From assembly GCA_020086605.1 (NCBI GenBank), contig JACBWW010000012.1:12957855-13021854 (forward strand): a stretch of DNA of 64,000 bases, written 5' to 3'. Shown here one piece after another: positions 10,205-22,972 of this stretch. The stretch comes from Lanius collurio. Taxonomy: Eukaryota > Chordata > Aves > Passeriformes > Laniidae. Position 1 is the stretch's first letter; each line of letters starts with the position of its first letter. The notes under the pieces are model-generated. The model saw only the letters and a list, made by a program, of their open reading frames with translations, was not told where the DNA came from and searched no databases. The position numbers and the translations under genes are program-made.

Positions 10205-13200
10205 ATCTGAACATCTGAGCAGAATAATTTTGCTTTTCAACCTCTGCTGCTCCTTTGATTAAGGAAAGATTTAATGCTTTAATTTGAGGCATGTTTTGTT
10301 AAAGAATGGAGGGCTTTGATTCACATGTTTATAAAGGGGTGCACTTCCTGAGCAGAATGGAAAACATTCTTTGGTAGTAAAGGATGTTGAAAGTACAGGC
10401 GCTCCCTGCAGCTGATGGATTTGTTCTGGGCTCATATTTATCAGCACACATTAACAGAAAAGAAAAATGTCGAGTTATTGTTCCACAAAAAAGGTAAACT
10501 GTATTCTTCCCCACATTTTTGTTGAGATTGATGCAAGACCTTAAGCTCCATCTGAGTAACTTCTTGATGTTAGGACGCCTTAGTGGCAGGATTTTTGTTG
10601 TTTGTTTGCTTGGGGTGGCTTTTTTTTGTTGTTTTTCTTTTAAATTTTTGTTACTTTATACTCGTTCCTTTCCTTCATGTTTTTTTCAAGTGACTGGATC
10701 TAATGTGAGCACTTATTTCAGAATGATGTTTGTAAATAATATGCAACTTATATGAAATTAGATTTTGCTGTATTAGATAATTTGAATTGCAAATATAAAA
10801 CTCCCAAAACAAACACCAGCAAACTCCCTTGATGATTTGACTTCCTGGTCTTTTTGAAATAGTGGTGACTGATTCTGATAGCAAAGATAACTTTTATTCC
10901 CTCAGAAAAAAAAAATGGGGAAAAATATCCAAGTGCCTATTCTAGAGTAGAGAAAGAACATTTATGATGTAACTATTGGTCTTCTAGCTACAGTTTGGCA
11001 TGATGATTTTAACAGCACTATACAGTGTCACTAATATGACCCAGAGCTTAAACTTGCTACTGTCACTGTAACATGTGTTTTTTCTAAAACTGTTATTGTC
11101 AGCCAGCTACTGCAAGTCCAATACCACATTCTAGCATCCTCTCAGAGATCAGGTAGGCTTAGCTTATCATCCTTCTGGCACAGAAAGGGATGTGGTTTTG
11201 AGCTCTGTAGGGTGCAATCAGAGCTGAGAAGTGCTGTTCTCCAGAAGCAGCACATAATAAGTGCTGAGTTTTAATCTGCTTTCTCTTCAAAACCTACATG
11301 AGCATCTCTGGCTTGGCCAGAACTCAAAGATAAGAATTTTCAGGGTTCTTTAAAAGTAGGGGTGAGATTAGTACAATTTCAAAGACCTGAAGACCATTAT
11401 GGCTTGAGCAGAAGGAAAACTTGCAGTTGTTCTCTAAAAGCCTGGCTGTTATTGCCCTTTGAAAAGGTGCACCATGTCTGTCCTTTTCTCTTGTGCAAGA
11501 CAAGTCAATTGCTGCAGGCATAACCCTCCTCAAGTGCTTTTGAGAGTCTAGCACTGGCCTCCACTCCATAAATTGGAAGGCTATGAATCCTGGCTTGCCC
11601 TGCAGAAAAAGTATTGTGTATTGTAGGCTCTTTGTGATCTTTTCCCTTTTGCACACCTTCACAGAGCCAGGCACAATCCAGCCCATTATCTGTATGTGAG
11701 AGCTTTCACTATTACAGATGTGTAAAAGTTTCTATTAGCAATTCTAATTTGGAAAGGACAATTGGAGGCTGAAAGAATGGAAAATGCAACCTGGATATAA
11801 CTTTTTGATCCCAGAACCCAATTAAATTTGTGGTTTTAAACTGCATGTGACTCCCGAGTTCAGCTCTAATACTAGATTTATATTATTTCCTGGAATGAAA
11901 GTCACTGCAGACAATTTCCAGAAGAGCATAATAATGATCTAGTGAAAAATGAATCCAGCTTTTGACTTTTTTTCCCCAACAGAAATAAGATAGGGAACCA
12001 ATTTAGTTTTATATTGGTATTCTTTTAATGCTCAGTAACTTTTCTACCATCAGTGACTTTTTTCCCCAAGATATCTACTTCATTAGTGCTGCTGTTTCTA
12101 CACAGTGTTAGTGAGCATTTGTCTTGACATGGCTGGTGCTCTAGTACTGCCACATATTTGGGAATAAAACCCACAGAACATTGGTTGAAATATATTATCT
12201 AATATCCTATTCATAAGCACACTTATAACAAATAATTAACATTCTGTGAGCCATGTGTTCCTTTTTTACATCCTGTCAAGGTCCTTTGCCTAAAATGCTG
12301 CTTCAGCCTGATCAGTTTGGGTAAGGGGGAACTCTAGACAGCAGTAATCATGAATGCTCTGTACTTAGCTTCTGTCTGGCTCAAAACAGCCTTCGTGCTT
12401 CTGAATTATTATTAGAGACACTTAAGTTTTGGACTGGCGGTACCCTGTCTGTGTCTCATTTTTAGTTATATCACAGGACAGCTTTTGTCTCACAAAGAGA
12501 CCGTTATCTTAATTCTGCTGCTTCTTGGAGTTTGTGGCCCCTTTTGCTCTTACCAATCTCTGGGAAAGAGACCTGAGTTATGTCAAGGATGAAAGCAAGT
12601 GTCCTTGCTCTCCTCTTCACTTTCTGATCTCTTTCCTATGGAGCTTGGAAGGTTCTGCATTTAGTATGAGGTTTTCTGTTCTGAAAAGTGAGAGCTTTGG
12701 GGCAAACCATACATTATTCTTAGGGAGAAAGAGACTACAAATTCTCTTTTCCATGGAAGTAAATGAAGGTGTGTGAGAAGTCTTCTGTGGAGTTGAGTTT
12801 GGTTTTTTTTTTCCTTACCTTTGCTGCCTGGCTGGTAATTTTGGGGGCACTAACTACATTATCATAATTACATATTTGTCCAGCAAGGCTGTGCTCTGAA
12901 AATAAGCAAGAAATTAGAAGTGCAAATGTGCTTCCTCTTGGTACCAGTGGACTTGCACAGATATGACTGAAGCTGTTTTTTTCAGCTTCCTGAGGTTGGA
13001 ACACTGCAACCCATTTGACATCCTCCTCTAACTTCAAGTGACCGGGGAAAATACTGAGCAAAGCTCTGTCTAGTATGTATCTAGGTAGATTCCAAAAATA
13101 GGTGCATCTTCATATTCTCTCTTTAGTTTGAATATGAATGGCAGCCTTTGGTTGCTGCTGTTTGAAGGCTTTCCCAGATAAAGCCAGCATAGTCGTGAAG

Positions 13201-16200
13201 TAGAAACATATTCATTTTCACTTCTCGGAATTTTTTTTCTACCTGATCTGAGTTCTGTCCAGAGACAGAGCAGAGGGAAACATACATGGTAATTTAGTTC
13301 CTGGATTACCCTGGATTTGCTATAACCACAAACACAAGGGGATAAATGCTGTCAAGAATAAGATTCAGCTCAGATGAATGTTAACTGAAGATGAAAATCG
13401 CTATGAAGAAATAGAACTGTTGCTGCTAAATCAAAACAATACATCCTTTTTGAACCCTCTGGGAAAGCCCTTCTTGCACAAAAGATCTTCTGTGAATAAA
13501 AGAGATATCCATTAATTCCTGTTATCTCTTCCCCGTTTCACATTAGAACATACCTTGGCTATGATGATCATCATCTTTTATTCTTTCTCTGCTGTCTTGA
13601 CTGAATACAGAATAAGACTCTATGGTCAGTTTAATCCTCATTTCAGATGCTGACAGGAGAGGTGCTTATTTATGTCCAAAATGAAAAAGCAAAAACATCC
13701 ATCCAGCTGAACTTGGTGATTCACCAAGATCTCAGAGCTATACTTTTTCTCTGAGCAGCTAACTTAACCCAAACTGATGGTGATTTACTGAGCAAACTTC
13801 TCTTGGATGATGCTGTGCTTATTGTATCTCTCAGCATTGCCTAACAGAGGGAAAATTCAACAAAATGAAGACTTGACCTCTATACCACCCTTATTTTTTT
13901 TCTTTCTCTTTTCCCTTATTTTCACTCTAAGAATTTGGTAGTTGACCACTTTGCATCTTGAAAGACAAGTACTGTACCTTGAGCCATCTCCATTTGGTGT
14001 AGCATGAGTCATGAAACTGGGCTGTGTCTCTTAATCAATTTTTTTCAGACTCTTGAGAACAAAATTGTGCTGTTGGTACTGATTTTGAGCTGAAGTTCCT
14101 ATCTGGATAATGTATCCCTGGATGTGGCATACTGAGCTTGCAGAGCTGGTCTGCAGTGCAGTCTGGGACCAGATGAGGAAATGGATACTTGAATGAAATC
14201 ATTATTGCTCTCACAGATGCAGAAAAGTAGACATACAGTAATGGCTTAGACAAAATGTATTGTTTAAAGACCATGTTAAATGGATTCCTTCAGGAGGGCT
14301 TGTGTTTTTATGGAGAATGCTGTCCAAGCAAGAAAGATCTGTTCTTCCTTAGTCCAACAGAGTAATTGAAAATGATTTGGAAACTTCAGTCTGCTTCATA
14401 TATTCTACTCCAGGCCAAATACCTGCAAAAATAAACATTATACTACTTTTTCCATGAAGATAGACATGTTTAGAGGCCCTGTTTCTAATCAGACAATTTT
14501 TGAAGCCTAATATTATACTCTGAAATCAGAGCAGTAGTCTTTTCAACTGGTTCACATGTTGATCCAAAGAAAATGTAAGAGATTTTCTTTCTTCTGTTAA
14601 ACTTCAGAAATGTAGTCCTGTGGAACTTTTAGGATTTCAAGGCAGAGAAATCAATTTGCCTGGCGTCACATAGGCCAAATGGCTGCAGGTTAGTGATACA
14701 GAAATTCGCCCATTGTGCTTCTCTGTCATCAGTCTGTTAGCAGTTCTTTAAGTGTGTCCCCAGGTCTTTCCTGCTCATTGGTGTGTATTGAGAGAAAACC
14801 TTATACAACTTGTCTCATTCTCTGTATTTATATTCTAAGGAATGCATCTGGGAGGAAGAGGTGGAAATTCTTTTTACAAAGGATCTTTGATCCCTAGGAT
14901 CATGATTGATAGGAAGAAATGTGTCTGTGTTTACTAAAATCCTCTTTCTTTGAACAAAATGATCCACAAGCACAACTTTGCTAGAAATAAACAGATCGGG
15001 AAGGAGAGAGTCAGAAAGTGACTTGGTTGCTGTTACTGGGAGCATGCTCTGCAGTTCATAACTTTAGAATATATATTACAATAATTTTAGAAGTTGTTTG
15101 TTAGCTTTTTCCCCAGCTTGTACTTGGGAACCGGTGTATATTTCTGTGTATAGGAAATAACCAAGAAATAAAGTACCATGTCTAAATTTGTAGTAAGCAA
15201 ATAGTTATACATATAATAGTTAACATCTTTTAATTCTGGTTTCATACAAGTTGCTGAATATTTTACTCATTTGCACATGCACAGACACAGGCACACACAA
15301 ATGCATTGCTTGCCAGGTTATCCATAAGTAGAGGTGAAAGCTGTGTTTGCTGTCTAATGATGTTCCTTTATCCTCTTTATTACCAAAATGTAGTTATAAA
15401 TAAAGTATCAGATTTCCTCTTTGCCATGTTACTTCTTGATATGTAAGCAAGTCTACTCACTAGTTCTGATTTGTAGTTTTTCTTATGTGTAGAAGTGATT
15501 TTTGACATGAGTGTTTCTCTGAAGGAGTCGAATAATGTAGTCATAGACCGTTTTGCGTTTTTCAGAAGTGTTTATTTTCAGGGTCTGCTTTTGCTGCTCA
15601 GAAAGTGATGGGTATTTGGTGCACTGTGTTTGCATGAGAAGAATGGGCTCAATGCACTCTTTAAAGGTTTAGTTGCGTTTGCGTGATACTGAAGAAGTGC
15701 GTGGTGTGAACCTCAGTTTTCCTCTCAAGTGTGTGATGCTGTTGCATAAGCAGAGTAGCACGCAAGCACAACTGTCTCTTTCTATGCTAGAGTAATATTC
15801 CAATTTTAGCTTAGCCTTAACTGATCTGAAATCTTTATCCTGTCTTCAGTGCAAAGATCAATAGGCACAGCTGAGCAGTGTGAAGATCTTGTGTTGCAGT
15901 TCCCAGCATGGTTGAATCCCATTATGATGGGTAAGAATTGCAGTGAGAGTAAAAGCCTGAGGCTCAGAAAGCAATGTTGGTAGGCTTGCTAAAAAATGGG
16001 TCATCACTGACCTGGCATGTTGTTTACAAACATCTCATTGTGCTGGTGAGGAAAGCCTTCGTATCATTTGCCATATCCTGAACAATCTTCTCTTCACCTT
16101 GCCCATTGACTGTGATCCTTATGAAATGATACAAGTCTGGACTCTGGGGTTCTTGTTTTCTTCTTTTTCCTATGGGATCCTAAAAGAATATGGTATCCAG

Positions 16201-19200
16201 CTCATATTTGAGCCTCGGTGGAGATTGGCTGTCTGATTTTCATTCCAACATAATATATCATGAATATTAAAACTCCTAAAATATGCAGCTGTGTGTGCAT
16301 TTCTGCAAGTGCTACAACTCTTGCAAAAGCAAAGCAGAAATTTGCTGAGCTCTAAACAAAATGCTTTCTTCCTTAGAAAGTGTTTCAGAGTACAGGTATC
16401 GTGAACAGGTGGGGACAGGGGCTCACCAGCCTGATATTGCTGATCATGATGCTGGTAGTCAGTTGTGATGCTGGCAGTGGGAGCAACATTCAGACTTGCA
16501 CAAGAGGAGATGTTTGGACAGCAGTTTCATACTGCTCTGCAGAACGAGTGCAAGAGTTTGGAAAATTCTTGATTCCTTTTTGAGCAAAGGCACGGTGGTT
16601 ACAAATACCCAGGCATTTGCTAAGGGCCTGTGTGCTCGGTTTGGGTGGTAAATTGCATTTGAGCCAAACATAGAAACCCAGCAGTTTCTGTAGAGCTGCC
16701 TGTGGAGGGGGATGCCACACAAGTAGCCTCAGCAAGTTCTGGTCTTCGTTGCTAAGAATGGAACCAGGAACAAATGTTCAATTTTTAGTTTTTTACATGC
16801 ATCTTCTTCTATTAGTAAACACAAATGTAGTCATGGAAATCTGTATGTCTTCCATGTGAAATCTCTGCTTTTATAACCTTTTCCTCATAATGTAGAGCAA
16901 AGCTAGCAAAAAAAAGGCGGTTTTATGATGCAAACAATGTTTTTCCTATTTAGCTTTCTGAAAGCAAGTCTGAAATAAATAGTTGTGCATCCAGAGTACA
17001 GTTTACAAGCAGTATTTGAATAAAGATAATAAAAAAGAATTACAGTTCACTTTAAGAACTCAGTTTAGTTGCATCAGTCTTAATGCAGTGTTACATATTC
17101 TGCATTTATAAAAGTAAAAGAAATAAAGTGATTGTGGCCTTAAAACCTCAATAATGCAGTGTAGACAGTTACCAGCAGAATCCAGTCTTCATTAAGAAAA
17201 CAACTTTTAGTATTGCAATAGAATATTTTTTTAATTAAGACTTCTCTGTGTCTTATCCTCTTGGTCCCAAGGATTTGCTAAGTTAGTGGTTCTGAAATTC
17301 AGGTCATATGAATGATGCAGCTTTGCAAATGAGGTATATGTGCAAGAAAAATAATTCCACTGCCAGTCTGTTAATTTATCCAAGTAGATGCTGTTCTATC
17401 CATTTGTTTTGCATTCCTAGTGTTTTAGTTTGTAAACCTTTTGGAGCAGAAATATCTTACTTTAGGTTGTGCAGGGAGCAGGGTTTTGGCTTGGACTTGT
17501 CAGTGCTGCCAGGAAAAAAACCTTAAAAAAATGTTGCTGTATGGAGGGAGAATATCTAAAATTGTGATGCAAGTAGTCACACATGTTAGCTAAAAGTAAT
17601 GCAAAGTAGAAGTGTAAACTTAGACATACCATGTTTCAGTTCTGTTTGGGCATACATCTCAAATGGTTGGTGGAAACTCTAGTGAATAACAGCTAAGAAG
17701 AACTTTTATGTACTTTTCCTAAATGCATTATAAAGGCACAAATACCTTGAATATAGTAAAATAAGAGAACATGATTTAATGTATATTTGTAAGAAGTAAT
17801 CAAATGGCATTATTCCATGGCTGTTTTTAAACAACTGTATCATTCTTAACTGCCTATCAGTGTGGTTTGATCAAGAGTTTCTTAGTGAATGTGCTCATTT
17901 GATTAATTGAAGTTGTTTATAAAATCAAAGTGCTTGTAATTTAGTCAGGGAGTTGTTATTTTTATTCAAAACAAAAAGATAAAATCCTATTGATTTGCTA
18001 AAGTACGCTTTGATGTTCAGTAATATATATAGCTTCCTATGTTTTAGGGCCAGGTTTTCCTTTCCTGAGACTTCCCTTTAGAAATAAAATAATTAACAGA
18101 GGATGGCATCTCTTCTGTGCTTTCCCACAGCAGGAACAGAATTCCTGCCTTACCCTGTTGCAGTCTTTACACTGCCCTCAAAGGGATTTAGATCAGACCC
18201 ATAAATCTCAGCTCAAGTCCGTAGGCTATTTGAAGGCATTTCTATAGAGTCAGGTTTCTTCCATTCCTATTCTATTCACATGATTCACGGTATTTGACTG
18301 AGGAAAATGTTCAGTGATACCTTCTGGCAAAATCACTCATCAGGGGGTTGGGATCTACCTCTCATAATTAGAGAGAACAGGGGAGGAAAAGTTGTGAGTG
18401 TCAGTGGTGGTACCCAGAGCGAATCTGTTTACACCTTTTCTGTGACTGTGGGAGGGGATGTTGATTCCAGATACCCTGTCCCAAAGCAGGATCCTTCAGG
18501 CCTGTAAAAGGCAGGAATGTTTCTCTCCATCACTGCTGCATCCTTGAATCTTTGTTTCTGCAAAAGCTCCCAGCTCCATATTAGGCATGACTAAGCTCAT
18601 CTGGTCAAAGGGCAGGATTTGCCAAACACATTAGTAGAGGTTCATTTTCCGTATTTTGGAGGTTCTTTCCTTAACAGGACCTTGTTTTTCCTTCATGTGT
18701 TTCCTTGGTAATAGGGGAGTCATGGTCTGAAACTGAAGGAGTCTGACTATTCATGCCAGTACTTCATTCTGTCTTTTGCTGATCTATCATTTTTCAAGGC
18801 AAGTGAGAGAGAAGGATGACTCTGCCATCATATGCATGGTTTTGAAATGGTTCAATAAAAATCTTTCTCAATTCTAAAAATATATTGCTGACTCAACATC
18901 ATATACTGTCTTTAATGGAGAGCTAGATTTTAAAAATTGGAAGTGCCTGTCTGTGCTGTTCTTCACACTGGACAATACCTGATCACAAGAGATACCCTGA
19001 ACAACAGGTGTGTTGGTGCAATTGGCCAGAGATACCAAGGAGGTTGGAGGTGTATAAATAAAGCATTTAAGGAATATATTGGTTCATGGTTCAGTTGGCA
19101 GCATCTGGCTTTAATTCTCATGTAGGAACTGTTCTGTTGTCCTTGTAAAGGGGTGGTAAAGAGGTAATAGAGCTAGTATTTAAAATGTAACTTTAAAGTT

Positions 19201-20218
19201 GGCTGCTGAGTGAAAGAAATATCCATATGTTTTTAAGAAAATTTAAGGGAAATATTATCAAAAATTTTAAAGATAGCTGCTCATATTCCTCATCTCTAGC
19301 CCTACCAAACAATCATTTGGAGAGATTCTGTTTGGAGTGAATGGGTGTTACTCCATGAGAACTGGTGGGGTGGAGGGGTCTCCTGTAATGCTTCTCTTAT
19401 TACCTTCAATTATTATTTTTGTACCTCTACAACAATGGGAAAAGATTTTCCTTACATTAAAGTAGGGCTCTTTCTTTAACTCTTGACTTCCACTGATATT
19501 TTTATTTCTAGCTGTCAGTGATGATGTTGTGCAGTTCTTTGAGAGCATTTTGTGAAGGCCACCTTAAAACACAGGTTGGTGCTGTTCAGAAATGCTGTGG
19601 ACACGTGTGGTTTGGGTTGTACATCACATAACTGAAATTATAATGAGGATTGACCATAGATTAATGAAGGTTTCTGTGGTCTTATGTGATCTGTGAATTT
19701 GTTTAATCGGTGTTGCAAACATCTTACTTGTGATGAGTCTACAGCACAGTTTTGTGAAATATTAGTAGCTCTAGGAAGAAAAAATCATCATTTCTTCTTC
19801 CAAATATCAATCAATTTGTATGTCTCTAGATTAGGGTGTTTTTTAAAATTTGTTTTGTGGGTTTTTTTTTAAACCATGAGACTATACGAGTGCAGGGAGC
19901 TCTGTTCTCAGCCTTAATGTTAAAGCAGTTTTATTGCATAGGAACATTAAATTCGCCCCTGTAATCAGTTTGGGGAAAAGTTTCAAGATAGTGTATGGAC
20001 GGTGAGTGTGCAAATCCTGTTTGCAGGATTAAAGAAGTTGAATGAGAAACTAAGTCAGTATGGCATGTTGCTTTTTTGATTTGTGAGTCTTGAAAAGTCA
20101 GACAGCAACAAAATCAGCATTCTTAAACTAATTCTGAAATTCTTCAGATTTGCAGTGAAATAGGTGTGGAAAATGTACGTGTAGTGACTGACTGGAAGGG
20201 GTATGAGCTCTAGTCCTT
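10205..20218. other. Long non-coding stretch, few landmarks
   Basis: No gene or confident mobile element is seen in about 10 kb. Stop-free runs reach 120 codons (11324-11686, minus strand) but none is recognisable. A T-rich tract sits near 10620-10650. Scattered 'aataaa' words occur without a gene upstream. A + strand G and T excess is visible by eye around 15480-15720. Nothing else stands out. Confidence 0.5.
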
Positions 20219-20232
20219 CAAATTTAAATTTG
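20219..20232. repeat. 14-bp AT-rich palindrome
   Basis: CAAATTTAAATTTG is a perfect palindrome. In AT-rich DNA such a string can arise by chance, so no function is claimed. Confidence 0.7.
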
Positions 20233-20276
20233 TTTTGCAACTGTGGGTAATACAAAAGGTGGAGAGACTGAAAGCC

Positions 20277-20296
20277 TTTTTTTTTTTTTTTTTTTT
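20277..20296. repeat. T20 homopolymer
   Basis: Twenty consecutive T. On the minus strand this is an A20 tail-like run, but no retrocopy is recognisable beside it. Confidence 0.9.
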
Positions 20297-20627
20297 GACA
20301 CCTTTTGATTGGAAATGTGAAGTGCCCCAGTATCTGTTACTTTCTTATAATTGCTCCTTTTACACATTTAACAGTTATGTCCCATCAGATTCGATTTTTC
20401 TTTTACATACTGTATCCTCTCTTGTAAAATTCCTTTGAATTTAGTTGTGTTACTGGGACTGCACCAGAGTAAAGGGGAGAAGAGCAAACCCAAAAGTGTC
20501 CCTGACCGGTATTTCTGAGTTGGTGTTGCTTTGCTTTTGGTGATTTCTCTCTTTTCCAGCAAACTGTTCTATTCTTTGAGCTGCTATTCTTCTTAAAATC
20601 CTGTGATGATGAATATACCGAATGCTG

Positions 20628-20643
20628 AACTGGAGCTCCAGTT
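20628..20643. repeat. 16-bp perfect palindrome
   Basis: AACTGGAGCTCCAGTT reads the same on both strands and centres on a SacI-type GAGCTC. It is unusual in not being AT-only. No surrounding symmetry extends it. Confidence 0.75.
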
Positions 20644-21779
20644 TCCCTTGGTGATGTTTTCCTTCCTGGATGGTGTTTTACCAAAAACTTAAGCAAAGTC
20701 TGTCTGTGTGCAGGTTGCTTGTCGTGCAGCATCAAACGGCATCTGGCTGGGAGCTGTCAGCACAAGAGCAAGGATGCTGTTCAGCCAGTGCCACACAAAT
20801 AACTGGTGACTGACTTTTTCCCCACATCCAGCCCAGCTATTTCTCCTCACCTTTCTTGGGTCTCTTCTGGGAGGATGAGGGCTTTCTAACCCTTATGGAG
20901 TCTGAGCATGTTACAACCCAAAGTAAATGGGATGGAGGTAGGTGGAGGTAGCTTTGCATTGCTTCATCTCAGGCCTCAGGCTAATTGCAAGGGAGTTACT
21001 AAAACCCCCTGTTGTGTAGGATTAGCTAGGTCCTCCCTGCATGTGAGTGTGAGAGTTCAGCTTGGAATTCTACAGTAACACAGGGATGTCCTTAAATAGT
21101 ACTACAGTGCCTTGTAAATTTAGGATTTGTTTAGCCTTTCATTGTTCTAAGGAATCTTCAATTATAGGATTGGTTTGTGCATGAATGTATATTATTAAAC
21201 CAGTTTTTAAAATGCATAATGCTTGGAGAGCGGTGTTTCGCAAAGTTGAAACTTGGCATTACAAATTCATTCTTTTGCATTTGAGTGAAATATGAGGAAA
21301 GAGTGCAATTCTGTCAGAAATTAACTCCCTGTGGTCCTTGTTTCAGCTAAGCAATTGTGTGGCCTCCTTTCTTTCTGTGATAAAGTATTTTCTTGCTTTA
21401 AAGATTTTTGCTGAAATCCTCAGGACGTCCCTTCCAACTAATCAGTCCATCCCCCAGTGCCTGTACAGGTTCCAGTAAAAACTCCAGACAAATCCACTTT
21501 ATGCTGAAGTTTGCAGGCATCTCATAAATGCTGGGCCAGAGCTAATATGAAGTCCTCCATCTTTTGGCATTAATGAGCAGTCATCAAGGCCAGGGGAAGG
21601 GGTGGGAAGAGAAAGAGAAGAAAAAAGCCCAAACTACTCTTTGTTCTAACTTACTTAGTACACCTGTTCCTTTTAAACAGTTCTTATTGTAAGCAAACTT
21701 TTCAGTGAAATTCAGGGTAAATTTTCTAGTTAGTCACACTGGTTTTGGGAAAAAAACCCCTAACCTTGGAAAGGAGTCT
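20644..21779. other. Non-coding stretch, nothing recognised
   Basis: Unique-looking sequence with slightly higher GC near 20650-21000. A phrase at 21423-21443 ('gacgtcccttccaacta') recalls the 'ggtcccttccaaccca' of avian CR1, but its flanks do not follow. Confidence 0.45.
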
Positions 21780-21838
21780 GATACCCTAAAATAATGATAT
21801 GTAATCATGATACCCTAATACTCTAATAATGATATGTA
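21780..21838. repeat. Local imperfect tandem duplication
   Basis: Both 21780-21804 and 21809-21838 begin 'gataccctaa' and end 'aataatgatatgta'. The second copy carries a short extra 'tactct' type insertion. This looks like a slippage-type duplication of about 29 bases. Confidence 0.75.
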
Positions 21839-22484
21839 CACATTGTGTTTGTTCATTTTGCTTTGAATTTTTGAGACATCAAGGCACATTTGGTTCATGT
21901 TCCCAGGCTTTTATGTACAACATGAGGGCTGAAAGTATGCTTTGGGAAGTGAAAGCTGACATTCCTAGAGGATCATTTGTTTGGAACAGCTAGGGTTTTA
22001 AATAAAACATCAAATAGGAGAAAATCAGAAGAACTGTCAATGTTGTCATTACCTGAATGCAGTTCAGATCAGCAGTGCTGAAAAGTTGTCATCTGAGGGT
22101 TACAAGATGGCCTGTGACACAGAGCAGTTTTCTCAGAGACAGGTGTGTATTAGGTTGATGTAATGAAATTGCTACCTGCAGAAAGATAGGCAGAGCTGCA
22201 CTTCCATTCCTCATATTAACTTCTTCTGTGGTGAGGGCTGGGAGACCATGCTAATTGGGAGGGCAAGAAATACTCTGTGATTATTCTGGAGAGAAAAGAG
22301 TCTACATGAACTGAGAACAAACCAAATTCAAAATTGTCCTGGATTCTAGCATTGTTATAAATTAAAAACACATTTAAGTGTGGTTTTGCTAGAGTTTCCT
22401 TTGGAGACTTCATTCCCCTCTCAGTCTGTTAACATCAGTTCCATCAGAGAATGTAGCTCCAGCTTTTTCTTTATTTTTTTTTTT

Positions 22485-22501
22485 GTGTGTGTGTGTGTGT
22501 G
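22485..22501. repeat. (GT)8 microsatellite after a T tract
   Basis: Eight GT units plus one G follow a T-rich run at 22465-22484. Confidence 0.95.
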
Positions 22502-22849
22502 CCTTGATTGTAAAACACAAGTTTGACCTGCCAGTTTGAGTGAAAAGAAGTTTTGATGTCTAGCACTTGCTTTAGAGTGACTTGACAGAAGAGCTTCTAA
22601 TTCTTAGGTAAGTATATGGAGACCTGGCACCCGCTTCTGAGGGCAGCTGGGGTCAGTGTTACCACACACATGCTCTCACAGATTGTTCCTTTCCTTGTAG
22701 CACAAGAATATTTGCAATCTGTTCAAACCTTACTGATTTCTGGTTTTAATTGTAGAATGTGCACAGGAATGTATGTGCTCCTAAAGCCCACTCCTTTTGT
22801 AGGTAAAGGCCTCATAGAAGTCTAAGTCATACAAATAATCCCCTTTGGA

Positions 22850-22972
22850 AATGGCAGGGAAATTGGTTGAAACATCTCAAATCCCACAGTCAGCCTGGCA
22901 GGATCCTGAATTTGAACTCAAAACTTGTGAGATGCAGTCCAGAGCTTCTATCAGAGAATAGTTCTTTTTGTA
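22850..22972 (-). mobile_element. MIR-type SINE relic, reverse orientation
   Basis: The words ccacagtcagcctggca (22884-22900), ttgaactcaaaactt (22912-22926) and 'cagtccagagcttctat' follow, in order, the reverse complement of a sauropsid MIR element. There, '...cacagtcagtggcagagctgggaattgaactcagaactt...cagtccagtgctctaacc' contains the B-box region and tRNA head. The pol III head would therefore lie at the right-hand end. The copy is old, decayed and inactive. Confidence 0.65.

Noticed and set aside
21423..21443. Phrase resembling the CR1 'cccttccaac' block
   Set aside because: Flanking CR1 landmarks and the terminal short repeats are absent.
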